64,000 nt of DNA from Stagnimonas sp965279705. GTDB lineage: Bacteria; Pseudomonadota; Gammaproteobacteria; Nevskiales; Nevskiaceae. The notes under the pieces are model-generated. The model ran no database searches, was not told the DNA's origin, and saw only the letters and a list, made by a program, of their open reading frames with translations. Positions 33,908 through 44,806 of the stretch are shown here, piece by piece; the first letter of the stretch is position 1, and every line of letters starts with the position of its first letter. The stretch covers positions 186,001-250,000 of the forward strand of contig OZ257257.1 of the NCBI GenBank assembly GCA_965279705.1, in the 5' to 3' direction. Made by a program: the position numbers and the translations under genes.

Positions 33908-34456
33908 TCAGCGCAGCATCGCCGCCAACAGCAGCCGCGCCTTGTCCCAGTCGCGGCGCACGGTGCGTTCGGTGAGGCCCAGCACCTCGCCGATCTCGAC
34001 TTCGGTGAGGCCGCCGAAGTAGCGCATCTCTACCACCTGCGCCAGGCGCGGCTCGACTTGCGCGAGCGATTCCAAGGCCTCGTGCACGTGCAGCGCTTCG
34101 TGTTCTTGCGCCACGCCATCGCCGATGGCGGTGTTGAGGGTGAGCGCCTTGGCGCCGCCGCCGCGACGTTCCGCATTGCGCTCGCGCACCAGATCGACAA
34201 TCACCGTGCGCATCACCTGTGCGGCATAGGCAAAGAACTTGCGGCGCGTTTCAACCTGCAAGGTCTCCTTGCCGCTCAGGCGCAGCCAGCTTTCGTTGAC
34301 CAATGCGGTGGTGTCGAGCAGCGTCATCGGGCCTGAGCTGGCGAGCCTTGCGTGGGCGAGTTTTTTCAGCTCGTCGTAGGCGGCGTGGAACAGGGCGGCG
34401 CTATCCACCCCCGCGCCGGGCGCCTGGCTTTCGATCAGCTGGGTGATTTCGCTCAT
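33908..34456 (-). CDS. ECF-type RNA polymerase sigma factor (kinase-linked group)
   Basis: 182 residues. Region 2: AAYDELKKLAHARL, LLDTTALVNESWLRL and RRKFFAYAAQVMRTVIVDLVRERNAERRGGG. Region 4: VEMRYFGGLTEVEIGEVLGLTERTVRRDWDKAR in two halves, with a normal helix-turn-helix. This composition is that of the ECF group (the TIGR02999/ECF43-like type) usually found beside Ser/Thr kinases rather than anti-sigma factors. In region 2.2 the acidic DxED-like residues of ordinary ECF factors are replaced by Thr49 and Thr50. No anti-sigma gene is nearby. I see no copy of the TGTCCGG site upstream of this gene, so it is probably transcribed constitutively. It is divergent from corA, 43 bases apart. Confidence 0.88.
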   Translation of the reverse strand: MSEITQLIESQAPGAGVDSAALFHAAYDELKKLAHARLASSGPMTLLDTTALVNESWLRLSGKETLQVETRRKFFAYAAQVMRTVIVDLVRERNAERRGGGAKALTLNTAIGDGVAQEHEALHVHEALESLAQVEPRLAQVVEMRYFGGLTEVEIGEVLGLTERTVRRDWDKARLLLAAMLR

Positions 34457-34499
34457 GCACTGCTCACTTGAACCTCGTGCAACCGTATCATTTGCACCT

Positions 34500-35474
34500 A
34501 TGCAAATCTTCCAATTCGGCCGGCAGGGCGAGATCCCGCAGCGCCTCGATGCCATCGACAAACTGCCGGACGAAGGCTTCGTCTGGCTCGACTTCACGCG
34601 CCAGAACGCCGCTGAATGGCCCAGCTGGGTCAAGCGACTGACAGGTGTGGTCATCAACGAAGAGCATGTGCTCGACAGCTTCAACGGCGATCACATGTCG
34701 ACCTTTGAAGATACCGAGGACTATGACGTGCTGATCTTCCAGGCGCTCACACCGGAGGAATGCGAGTCCAGCCAGCATTTGATCGTCACCAAGTCGGCGG
34801 CGTTCTTCATCTTCGAGCGGCTGCTGGTGACGGTGCGTGCGGCGGAGAATGTGTCTTTCGACGTGGTGAAGCGGAAGTTCTGCGAGACCAAGCTGCGCTT
34901 CCCCTCCACGCCATTCGGTTTCGTGCACGTGGTGCTCGATACCATGGTGAATCGCTATCTGACCGTCACCGACGAACTCGAAGACCGGCTAGAGCGCATC
35001 GGTGATGCGCTGATGGACCCCAAGGACAGCTACCACGACTGGCGCGAGCTGATGCGCTATCGCAAGCAGGCGCACGGGCTGGAGATTCTCTGCGAGAAGA
35101 ATCTCGACACCATCAACACCTGGCAGCGCGACGTGCGCGGCGAGATCACCGAGAACCAGCGCATCCGACTGGCCGACCTGCGCCAGCACATCGAGCGCGT
35201 TGCGCGGCATGCCGATGCGATCCAGCGTGACATCGAGATCGCCGTGCAGCTGCACTTTGCGTCAGTGAGCCACAAGACCAACGAGGTGGTGCGCTCGCTG
35301 ACGGTGCTGTCGGCGATCTTCTTCCCGCTTACCTTATTGACCGGCATCTGGGGCATGAACTTTGAAAACATGCCGGAGCTGAGCTGGCGTCACGGCTACG
35401 CATTTGCGCTCACCACCATCGCGACGGTGGGCATTTCGCTGATGGTCTATTTCAAGCGGCGGCGGATTCTTTAA
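34500..35474 (+). CDS. corA: CorA-family divalent cation transporter
   Basis: Inner-membrane channel for magnesium or, in the zinc-transporter branch, zinc. 324 residues: a large cytoplasmic N-terminal domain, a long helix (about 190-260, rich in Glu/Arg), then two membrane helices at the C-terminus. The pore-loop motif is GMNFENMPEL, a GMN variant lacking the usual preceding Tyr (Trp here), which occurs in several CorA relatives. The basic end FKRRRIL is typical. The start is the ATG at 34500, after the divergent sigma gene; no strong ribosome site is visible. Alternatives such as ZntB cannot be excluded from sequence alone. Confidence 0.88.
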   Translation: MQIFQFGRQGEIPQRLDAIDKLPDEGFVWLDFTRQNAAEWPSWVKRLTGVVINEEHVLDSFNGDHMSTFEDTEDYDVLIFQALTPEECESSQHLIVTKSAAFFIFERLLVTVRAAENVSFDVVKRKFCETKLRFPSTPFGFVHVVLDTMVNRYLTVTDELEDRLERIGDALMDPKDSYHDWRELMRYRKQAHGLEILCEKNLDTINTWQRDVRGEITENQRIRLADLRQHIERVARHADAIQRDIEIAVQLHFASVSHKTNEVVRSLTVLSAIFFPLTLLTGIWGMNFENMPELSWRHGYAFALTTIATVGISLMVYFKRRRIL

Positions 35475-35479
35475 GCCGC

Positions 35480-36034
35480 TTATTGCTGGACGTTCTCTAC
35501 CGACAGCAGGTTTTCCACGAAACAGCGTTGCTTCGCGTTGTAGGTAAGCCCGAGCCGCTGGTGTTGCGAAGGGCAGCAATGAGGATCGCGCTCTGCCCAG
35601 AGACCAGCCCTGACGACCAGCCGACGCGCCTCGACTTCTTGCAGAGTGACGCCGTACCGGAAAGCCCGCTGATAGCTTTGCCGCACCCGCCCGTTTTCGC
35701 AGCGGAAGAGATGCAGCACATCCTCAGCGACCGAGCCTCCCAGGTGATCGCGGTTTTCCACCACCAGACGCGTGCCGCCGTGCCGCCCGTCACCGTCCGG
35801 CAGCCAACGGTCTTCGCGGATGTGATGCAGCCACTCACAGCGGGTTCCATCCGTGGGATGCACCGTGCAGACCTCTACCAGACCAGGTATCCGATCCTCC
35901 AGGGTTTCAACAGGCAGGGGCACGAGGCTACGTGCATCCACCGCGGCGAGCTGACGACAGGAAACCGGCGTCGCCTGCGCTTCGGTAGCGACCAATAGCA
36001 GGGAGGCCGCCAGCCAGCGAAGAGGCTGGCGCAT
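35480..36034 (-). CDS. Secreted Cys-containing protein of unknown function
   Basis: 184 residues with a signal peptide (LRWLAASLLLVATEAQA) and Cys residues spread through the mature part: VSCRQLA, VEVCTVH, TRCEWLHH, LFRCENG, DPHCCPSQ and KQRCFVEN. The HCCPS motif followed by a short beta segment appears in secreted actinobacterial and proteobacterial proteins of unknown role, but no family is claimed. The ATG overlaps the stop of rsmB by one base (TGATG), so it is co-translated with rsmB. In related genomes this place often holds trkA, which is missing here. The 3' end abuts the convergent corA. Confidence 0.68.
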   Translation of the reverse strand: MRQPLRWLAASLLLVATEAQATPVSCRQLAAVDARSLVPLPVETLEDRIPGLVEVCTVHPTDGTRCEWLHHIREDRWLPDGDGRHGGTRLVVENRDHLGGSVAEDVLHLFRCENGRVRQSYQRAFRYGVTLQEVEARRLVVRAGLWAERDPHCCPSQHQRLGLTYNAKQRCFVENLLSVENVQQ

Positions 36035-37350
36035 CAGACGCGCTTCACCAGCCGCGCGTAATAGAAGCCGTCGAAGTCGCCACCGGGTGCAATGCGGCGG
36101 CCCACGACGCAGGCCTCGCCCCAGTTGGCGATGATTTTTGATTCGGCTGCATCTTCGGTTTCGGCGAGAAAGGTCTGCACCAATTCTTCGCCCTCGGCGC
36201 GCAGGATTGAGCAGGTGGCGTAGAGCAGCACGCCGCCGGGTGCGAGCACGGTCCACAGCGCCTTGAGCAGCTTCAGTTGCCTGTTGGCGAGCCGCTTGAT
36301 GTCGTCTTCGCGGCGCAGCCATTTGATGTCGGGATGACGGCGGATCACGCCGGTGCCGCTGCACGGGGCGTCGAGCAGAATGCGGTCGAAGTCGCCGCCG
36401 TTTTTCACGCGGCCGATCCACCAGGGCACCAGCGCGGCATCGGCTTCGATCAGCGTGGCATCGAGTTGCAAGCGCGCGAGCGTGTCGCTGATGCGCTTGA
36501 GGCGAGTGCCGTCGCTGTCGATGGCGGTCAGCTCCACGTCGGCCATTTCAAGGAGGTGTGCGCTCTTGCCGCCGGGTGCGGCGCAGGCATCGAGCACGCG
36601 CATGCCGTCCTGCACGTCGAGCAGCTGGGCGGCGAGCTGCGCGCTGGCGTCCTGCACCGAGACCATGCCCGCGGAGAAACCGGGGATGGCCTCCACACCG
36701 CAGGCCTCGTGCAGCCGCACGGCATCGGGTGCGTGCGGCACGGCGCTGGCGGCAATGCCTTCCACTTCCAACCGCGCCAGATAGTCCTCGCGGGTGGACT
36801 GGCGCGCGTTCACGCGCAAGGTGAGCGGCGCCTGCGTATTGTTGGCGGCGAGCACGTCGACGGTCTGCTTGCCCCAGTCCGCATGCAGCTTTTCGACCAG
36901 CCACGCCGGGTGCGAATAGCGGGTGGTGAGTGCGGTGGGCAGCTCGTCTTCCAGCTTCACGCTCTCGCGCTGATAGCGCCGCAGGATGGCGTTAACCAAG
37001 CCACGCGCCTTGGCTTCGTTGAGCGGTTCGACGGCATCCACCGTTGCGCTCACGGCTGCATGCGCCGCGGTGTTGAGCGTGCGCAACTGATAGAGCCCGA
37101 CGCAGAGCAGCGCGTGCACGGCGCTGGTCGGCAGCAGCGGTGCGCTCAGCAGGCGCGCCAGCAGCCAGCTCAACGCCGTGTGTTCGCGCAGCACGCCGTA
37201 GGTGAGCGTTTTGGCAAAGGCCAGATCACGCGCATCGGCGAGATCGGCCTTGGCAAAGGCATCGTCGAAGCTCTTGCCGGCGAATACGCGCAGCACGGCG
37301 CGGGCGGCGACGGCGCGGCTGCTGGCGGCGGTGTTTACGGGGTTACTCAA
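36034..37350 (-). CDS. rsmB: 16S rRNA m5C967 methyltransferase RsmB (Sun), TTG start
   Basis: Methylates C967 of 16S rRNA using S-adenosylmethionine. The N-terminal NusB-like domain (about 1-140) contains AARAVLRVF and LLCVGLYQLRTLNTAAHAAV. The methyltransferase domain has VSVQDASAQLAAQLLD, VLDACAAPGGKSAHLLE (SAM site), LLDAPCSGTGVIRRHPDIKW with the Cys of the PC motif, and LLYATCSILRAEGEE with the nucleophile Cys. 438 residues from the TTG at 37350, which overlaps the end of fmt by eight bases. No ATG or GTG gives a correct N-terminus. Operon def-fmt-rsmB plus the small secreted protein. Confidence 0.93.
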   Translation of the reverse strand: MSNPVNTAASSRAVAARAVLRVFAGKSFDDAFAKADLADARDLAFAKTLTYGVLREHTALSWLLARLLSAPLLPTSAVHALLCVGLYQLRTLNTAAHAAVSATVDAVEPLNEAKARGLVNAILRRYQRESVKLEDELPTALTTRYSHPAWLVEKLHADWGKQTVDVLAANNTQAPLTLRVNARQSTREDYLARLEVEGIAASAVPHAPDAVRLHEACGVEAIPGFSAGMVSVQDASAQLAAQLLDVQDGMRVLDACAAPGGKSAHLLEMADVELTAIDSDGTRLKRISDTLARLQLDATLIEADAALVPWWIGRVKNGGDFDRILLDAPCSGTGVIRRHPDIKWLRREDDIKRLANRQLKLLKALWTVLAPGGVLLYATCSILRAEGEELVQTFLAETEDAAESKIIANWGEACVVGRRIAPGGDFDGFYYARLVKRV

Positions 37351-38263
37351 AGCATCGTCCGGTGATGTTCCAGTGCTTGCACACCTGTGCGGCGGGCAAC
37401 ATGCGGCCGCCGGGTCGCTGCAATTCGTGGATGCGCACCGCGGCGTCGCCGGTGGCGATCTTGAGGCCATCGGCACCAGCGCTCAGCACGGTGCCGGGGC
37501 TGCCTGCGCCGGGCACGGCCTGGGCGCGAAAGAACTTGATGCGCTCGCCTGCCAGTTCGCTCCACGCTACGGGTGCCGGGTTGTAGGCGCGGATGCGACG
37601 GGCCACTTCATCTGCGGTTCGCGACCAGTCGATGCGGGCTTCGTCCTTGCTCAGCTTGGCAGCGTAAGTGCTGCCCTCACTCGGCTGCGGCGTGGCAGTG
37701 AGCGTGCCGGCTTCGAGCTGGGCCAGCGCGGCGACGATCAAGCGCGCACCTTGCGAGGCCAGCGCATCGTGCAATTCGCCGGCAGTTTTTACGCCGATGG
37801 GCAGTGCCTCGCGCAGCAGCATCGCGCCGGTGTCGAGGCCGGCATCCATCTGCATGATGGTGGTGCCGGTCTCGACATCGCCGGCCAATATCGCGCGCTG
37901 GATGGGTGCCGCACCACGCCAGCGCGGCAGCAGTGAGGCGTGGATGTTGAGGCAGCCGCGTGTGGGAATGTCCAGCACCGCCTGCGGCAGGATCAGCCCA
38001 TAGGCAACCACCACCATCAGCTCGGGTGCCAAGGCGCGCAGCTCTTCGACGGCCTCGGGATGCTTGCGAAACGATTCCGGCTTGAACACCGACAAATCGA
38101 GCGCGACCGCGCGTGCGGCAACCGGCGAGGCGGTGAGCCGCTGGCCGCGACCGGCGGGGCGGTCGGGCTGGGTGTAGACGCCGACGATGTCGTGGTCAGC
38201 GGCGTGCAGCGCGTTGAGGGCGGCCACCGAAAACTCGGGCGTCCCGGCAAAAACGATTTTCAT
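37343..38263 (-). CDS. fmt: Methionyl-tRNA formyltransferase
   Basis: Adds the formyl group to initiator Met-tRNA, with 10-formyltetrahydrofolate as donor. 306 residues beginning MKIVFAGTPEFSVAAL. The folate-binding HASLLPRWRGAAPIQRAI segment contains the catalytic Asn/His (NIHASLLP), with the Asp in the MDAGLDTG region. The C-terminal OB-fold domain runs from about 210 (YAAKLSKDEARIDW). It lies between def and rsmB, 25 bases after def and overlapping rsmB, which is the usual operon. Confidence 0.96.
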   Translation of the reverse strand: MKIVFAGTPEFSVAALNALHAADHDIVGVYTQPDRPAGRGQRLTASPVAARAVALDLSVFKPESFRKHPEAVEELRALAPELMVVVAYGLILPQAVLDIPTRGCLNIHASLLPRWRGAAPIQRAILAGDVETGTTIMQMDAGLDTGAMLLREALPIGVKTAGELHDALASQGARLIVAALAQLEAGTLTATPQPSEGSTYAAKLSKDEARIDWSRTADEVARRIRAYNPAPVAWSELAGERIKFFRAQAVPGAGSPGTVLSAGADGLKIATGDAAVRIHELQRPGGRMLPAAQVCKHWNITGRCFE

Positions 38264-38288
38264 GGGAGCAATCCCATTGTGAGCGGCA

Positions 38289-38798
38289 TCAATCGCCGCG
38301 CTTTTCGGCCTTGAGCCGTTTTTTCTTGAAGCGCTCGCGCTTCAGCGGCGAGAGCAGGTCGATGTAGAGCTTGCCGTCCAAGTGGTCGATTTCGTGCTGG
38401 ATGGCTTGGGCGAGCAGGCCTTCGGCTTCCAGCTCATAGGGCTTGCCGGTGGCGTCCAGTGCCTTGAGGCGCAGGCGGTTGAAGCGTTGCACCTTGTCTT
38501 TGTAGTCGGGCACCGACAGGCAGCCTTCTTCCATCTCCTGCTTGTCGGCGGGGTCGAGGATTTCGGGATTGATGAGCACCAGCTTCTGCGCGCCGGTTTC
38601 CTCGTTGCCGCAGTCCATCACGGCGACGCGTAGCGGCACGGCGACCTGGGTCGCGGCAAGGCCCACGCCGGGGGCGTCGTACATGGTGTCGAACATGTCG
38701 TCGATGAGCGTGCGCAGTCGCGCGTCGAACACGGTGACGGGCTTGGCCTTGATGCGAAGACGGGGATCGGGATCGTGGAGGATGGTGAGCAGGGCCAC
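38289..38798 (-). CDS. def: Peptide deformylase, GTG start
   Basis: Removes the formyl group from nascent proteins. The 169-residue metalloenzyme has the three family motifs: GVGLAATQV (motif 1), EGCLSVP with the metal-binding Cys (motif 2) and HEIDHLDG with both His and the catalytic Glu (motif 3). The C-terminal tail is basic (KRERFKKKRLKAEKRG). I place the start at the GTG at 38798 because AAAGGAG stands just before it and the protein then begins ALLTILHDPDPRLR, as in the family; the ATG at 38873 adds a non-conserved leader. Divergent from the LysM gene. Confidence 0.96.
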   Translation of the reverse strand: MALLTILHDPDPRLRIKAKPVTVFDARLRTLIDDMFDTMYDAPGVGLAATQVAVPLRVAVMDCGNEETGAQKLVLINPEILDPADKQEMEEGCLSVPDYKDKVQRFNRLRLKALDATGKPYELEAEGLLAQAIQHEIDHLDGKLYIDLLSPLKRERFKKKRLKAEKRGD

Positions 38799-38918
38799 GG
38801 CGGGGCTCCTTTGAAGATACGAAACAACTTGCGCAATCACTTGCACTTTGGGCGGCAACTGTTTGACGATCAAGGCACTTATGCCACAATCGACCGACGC
38901 TGCTAAGGGAGCCGCAAG

Positions 38919-40109
38919 ATGACGCAGTATAAAGCTGTCGGGCCGTATTCGCTGCCTGTGGGACTGCGTTTATGCGCTGTGGCAATGGCAGCGTTACTCA
39001 CGGCGTGCGTCACTGCCCCGGCCGCGACCGGAACCGCTTCGACGCCAGTGATGACCACCACGCCGGACCCGCGAGCTAACGTGCCGCTCAACGCGCAGCC
39101 GGTGCAAGACCTCAACCAGGCGCAGGCAGGTGCGACCGGTTACGGCCTGCGCGACGATGCGCCGCTGCGCTACGTGGTGAAAAAGGGCGACACGCTCTGG
39201 GGCATCGCCAACCGCTATCTGGCCGATGCCTGGCAGTGGCCCGAGCTGTGGTACGTCAACGGCAAGCTCGCCAACCCGCACAAGATCTACCCCGGCGACG
39301 TGCTAGAGCTCTACAACGTCAACGGCCGCACCGTGCTGGCGCGGGGTGAAGACCTGGAGCGGTTGTCGCCGCAGATCCGTGAATCGCTGCTGGGCGACGG
39401 CCTGCAGGCGATCCCGATCGACGCGATCCGCAACTTCCTGAAAGGCCCGCGCGTCGTCGACCTCGACACCATCAACCGCGCCCCGTACATCCTTGCCTTT
39501 GCCGATGAGCACATCATCGGCGGTGCCAACATGGCGGTGTTCATCAAGAAGCTGCCGGGCAACAGTGCGCCCAACTTCTCCACCGTGCGGCGCGGCGTCA
39601 TCTACAAGGACCCGGACACCGACGAAGTGCTGGGCTACGAGGTGATCCCCTCGGGCGAGGTCGAGATCAAGACTTTCGGCACACCGGCCGAGGGCATGCT
39701 GACGCAGTCCCGCCGCGAGATTCTGCCCGGCGACCTGCTGATGCCGCCGGAGGCCGAGAACTTCCAGGCCAACTTCTATCCGCACGTGCCCACGCTGCCG
39801 GTCGACGGCAAGATCATCTCGGTCTACGAGGGCGTGTCGCAGATCACCCAGTACCAGATCGTCGCGCTCAACCGCGGCAGCAAGCAGGGTCTGGAGCCGG
39901 GCCACGTGCTGCGCATCAAGCAGGCGCCGCGCAAGGTAAAGGACCCCATCACCGGCAAGCAGGAAGTACTGCCCGCCATCGACTCCGGCCTGCTGATGAT
40001 CTTCAAGGCCATGCCGGGCATCAGCTACGGCCTGATCATGGATGCCAACCGCTCGATCCACATTCTGGATCGCGTCATCAACCCTGAGCCGGGCTCCATC
40101 GCCCGCTGA
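38919..40109 (+). CDS. LysM-domain lipoprotein
   Basis: A cell-wall-associated protein, conserved next to dprA in gammaproteobacteria (PA0020-like in Pseudomonas). 396 residues with a lipobox (MAALLTACVT, Cys about residue 30) and a linker. The LysM domain runs about 86-135: RYVVKKGDTLWGIANRYL, WQWPELWYVN and KIYPGDVLEL. A long C-terminal domain of unknown function has repeated beta segments (VDLDTINRAPYIL, KIISVYEGVSQITQYQ). The start follows GGGAGCCGCAAG. It precedes dprA by 19 bases and is likely the first gene of the dprA-smg unit. Confidence 0.9.
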   Translation: MTQYKAVGPYSLPVGLRLCAVAMAALLTACVTAPAATGTASTPVMTTTPDPRANVPLNAQPVQDLNQAQAGATGYGLRDDAPLRYVVKKGDTLWGIANRYLADAWQWPELWYVNGKLANPHKIYPGDVLELYNVNGRTVLARGEDLERLSPQIRESLLGDGLQAIPIDAIRNFLKGPRVVDLDTINRAPYILAFADEHIIGGANMAVFIKKLPGNSAPNFSTVRRGVIYKDPDTDEVLGYEVIPSGEVEIKTFGTPAEGMLTQSRREILPGDLLMPPEAENFQANFYPHVPTLPVDGKIISVYEGVSQITQYQIVALNRGSKQGLEPGHVLRIKQAPRKVKDPITGKQEVLPAIDSGLLMIFKAMPGISYGLIMDANRSIHILDRVINPEPGSIAR

Positions 40110-40128
40110 GACTGCCGGGCCTGCCACC

Positions 40129-41229
40129 GTGCTCGCCTGGCTGCGACTGATCCGCGCCAAGGGGCTGCGCAACGCCAACGCATTGGTGCTGCTCGAACGC
40201 TTCGGCAGCGCCGAAGCCGTGTGCGCCGCCAATGCCGCGCAGTGGCTGTCGGTCGGTGCCGAGCGATCCAAGGTGCTGCTGCCCGACGCGGACGATGCGC
40301 AGGTGCAGGCCGATGCTGCCTGGCTTGCGGATGGCGCTGACCGCCACCTCGTCACGCTGCATGATCCGCGCTACCCCGAGCAGCTCAGGAACATCACCAC
40401 GCCACCGCTCGCCCTGTTCGTGCGCGGCGACTGCGCGCTGCTGGCGCAACCACAGCTGGCCATGGTCGGTGCGCGCTCAGCAACCCCCCAAGGACTTGAA
40501 AACGCACGCGGCTTTGCCGCCGAGCTCTCAAGGCGCGGCGTGCTCATCACCAGCGGGCTGGCGATTGGCGTGGATGGTGCCGCCCACGCTGGCGCGTTGG
40601 ATGCCAAAGCACCCACCATCGCCGTCTGCGGTACCGGGCTCGATCGTGTCTATCCGGCGCGTCACAAGGCACTGGCGCAGGCGATTCTCGATGGCGGCGG
40701 CGCGCTGGTGTCGGAGTTCGCGCCCGGTACCGAGGCGCTGCCGCAGAACTTCCCCAGCCGTAACCGCATCATTTCTGGACTGAGCCTGGGGGTGCTGGTG
40801 GTCGAGGCCTCGCGTGACTCCGGCTCGCTCATCACCGCCCGGCGTGCGATGGAGCAGGGCCGCGAGGTCTTCGCCATCCCCGGCAGCATCCATAACCCGC
40901 TGGCCAAGGGTTGCCATCAGCTCATCCGCGAGGGCGCAAAGCTGGTGGAGAGCGTCGATGATGTTCTGCTCGAACTCGCACCCAAGCTCGGCGCCTGGCT
41001 GCGCGAGCAAGCGCCTTTAGTTTCTATCTCGGCAGCACCCACCCGCGACGATGCCGCAACGGCCTCGCTGCTGGCCGCGCTCACCGACGCGCCGCAGTCG
41101 GTAGATGCACTCATCACGACAACCGGCCTGCCGCCCGAGCAAGTGAACACGGCACTTTTGATGCTCGAACTGGACGGCCGTGCCGGATCGGCCGCCGGTG
41201 GCGGTTTCATGCGCTTGCAACGTCGCTGA
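40129..41229 (+). CDS. dprA: DNA processing protein DprA (Smf), GTG start
   Basis: Binds incoming single-stranded DNA and loads RecA during natural transformation; in many bacteria it is also a general single-strand DNA handling factor. 366 residues: an N-terminal helical SAM-like part (LIRAKGLRNANALVLLERF) and the Rossmann-like core with YPEQLRNITTPPLALFVRGD, MVGARSATPQGLENARGF, GLAIGVDGAAHAGAL, VCGTGLDRVYPARH and PSRNRIISGLSLGVLVVEA. A C-terminal winged-helix (about 305-366) ends LLMLELDGRAG. The GTG at 40129 fits the family N-terminus; the ATG at 40042 lies inside the LysM gene. Confidence 0.94.
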   Translation: MLAWLRLIRAKGLRNANALVLLERFGSAEAVCAANAAQWLSVGAERSKVLLPDADDAQVQADAAWLADGADRHLVTLHDPRYPEQLRNITTPPLALFVRGDCALLAQPQLAMVGARSATPQGLENARGFAAELSRRGVLITSGLAIGVDGAAHAGALDAKAPTIAVCGTGLDRVYPARHKALAQAILDGGGALVSEFAPGTEALPQNFPSRNRIISGLSLGVLVVEASRDSGSLITARRAMEQGREVFAIPGSIHNPLAKGCHQLIREGAKLVESVDDVLLELAPKLGAWLREQAPLVSISAAPTRDDAATASLLAALTDAPQSVDALITTTGLPPEQVNTALLMLELDGRAGSAAGGGFMRLQRR

Positions 41230-41282
41230 TCTACAGGTAGTGTCGATTCAAGTTGCTCCTCACAACCGATAGGGGTTCGGCC

Positions 41283-41750
41283 ATGAAGGAAACGGTGCTG
41301 GATGTGCTGATGTTCTTGTTCGAGAACTATCACGACACCGAGGTTCACGACGCGGAGTATCAAGACACTCTGCGGGACGAACTCTCCGCCGCAGGTTTCC
41401 CCGTCGAGGAAATCAATTACGCCTTTGCCTGGCTGGGCGGCCTCGAAGAACAGCGCCAAGGCGCCCCGCAGCTCGGCACCCCGGGCGTGATCCGCATCTA
41501 CGCGCCGGAGGAGATGTGCAAACTCTCCACCGAATGCCGCGGCTTCCTGTTCTATCTCGAACAACTCGGCATCCTCACGCCCGAGTCGCGCGAGCTGGTC
41601 ATCGAGCGCCTGCTGGCGATCAAGGACGATGTCGATCTCGAACGTGTGAAGTGGGTTTGCCTGCTGGTTCTGGTGAGCCAGCCGGGCGAAGAAGAAGGCG
41701 CCTGGCACCTCGAAGACATGGTCTACGCGCCAGGGCCGTTTCTGCATTGA
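41283..41750 (+). CDS. smg: Smg / DUF494 family protein
   Basis: A conserved small cytoplasmic protein found next to dprA and topA in gammaproteobacteria; its function is not established. 155 residues beginning MKETVLDVLMFLFENY. It has the family core DELSAAGFPVEEINYAFAWL in pieces, IYAPEEMCKLSTECRGFL and ERLLAIKDDVDLERVKWV. A GATAGGGG stretch precedes the ATG at 41283. It lies 53 bases after dprA and 115 before topA, with a promoter-like sequence for topA between. Confidence 0.93.
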   Translation: MKETVLDVLMFLFENYHDTEVHDAEYQDTLRDELSAAGFPVEEINYAFAWLGGLEEQRQGAPQLGTPGVIRIYAPEEMCKLSTECRGFLFYLEQLGILTPESRELVIERLLAIKDDVDLERVKWVCLLVLVSQPGEEEGAWHLEDMVYAPGPFLH

Positions 41751-41788
41751 GAAAGCGATTTCCGATGCACTAATAAGGAGTGGTCGGG

Positions 41789-41817
41789 TTGCATTGCCCG
41801 CCACGCGAGGCTTATAA
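41789..41817 (+). promoter_or_regulatory. Sigma70-like promoter for topA
   Basis: TTGCAT (41789-41794) and TTATAA (41812-41817) are separated by 17 bases. The expected transcript start, near 41824, is the first base of the hairpin that follows. Confidence 0.55.
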
Positions 41818-41823
41818 GCTCAG

Positions 41824-41848
41824 CGCCCTGCCAGCCGCAGGGCGTTTT
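41824..41848 (+). promoter_or_regulatory. Hairpin and T-run in the topA leader
   Basis: CGCCCTGC / GCAGGGCG, loop CAGCC, then TTTT. It looks like a short terminator but lies between the topA promoter and the topA start at 41866. It may end smg transcription, attenuate topA or protect the 5' end. Confidence 0.55.
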
Positions 41849-41865
41849 CGTCTAAGCCAGAAGAA

Positions 41866-44316
<2,451 letters not shown>

Positions 44317-44327
44317 CCAGTAGCAAG

Positions 44328-44806
44328 TTGGATCAGCTTATGAGCCCACTAACAGAGCCGCATTGGACACAATATCTTTCTGCCCTGCTAACACCAGTTG
44401 TGGCTGTATTAGGTTTTTTTATTGCTTACAGGCAATGGCGCTTGGCGCAGAACAAATTGAAGTTGGATTTGTTCGACCGAAGATACAAAGTGTTCGATGC
44501 AGCTAAAGATTTCATTTTTTCAGTTATTAGTGCCGGCAAAGCCAACGATCCAGAAATCTTCAAGTTCTTAGTAGCCACCAAAGAAGCAAAGTGGCTGTTA
44601 AGTAGCGACGTTGCAGAGTATTTAGATAAGCAGATTTACCACAAAGCACTGGATTTACAGTGCCTAGAAGCTGAATTAGACGGCGTGCCAGTGGGTGAGG
44701 TCGCAGCAAAAATGTTGCTGCTCAGGCAGAAATCAAGAAGTGGTTTCTCAAACAGGGCAGCGCGTTAGATGAGCATTTCGCGCCCTACCTGCAACTCAGT
44801 CATTGA
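44328..44806 (+). pseudogene. Unknown membrane-anchored protein gene, apparently frameshifted near its end
   Basis: The first frame, stop at 44768, gives 146 residues: an N-terminal membrane segment (YLSALLTPVVAVLGFFIAYRQW) followed by KLDLFDRRYKVFDAAKDFI and EIFKFLVATKEAKWLL. After the A-run at 44708-44712 the -1 frame reads QAEIKKWFLKQGSALDEHF and ends at 44806. That continuation is what I expect for this group of proteins (RRxxVFDA ... EIxKWFxxQ ... FAPYL), so one base seems lost in the A-run or the ribosome shifts there. The gene is distinctly AT-rich compared with topA and aceE, suggesting recent transfer. Function unknown. Confidence 0.6.

Noticed and set aside
39600..39620. CCGGACA within the LysM gene as a fifth copy of the promoter site
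   Set aside because: It lies in coding sequence and no CAAACGC-like half is found 12 bases away.
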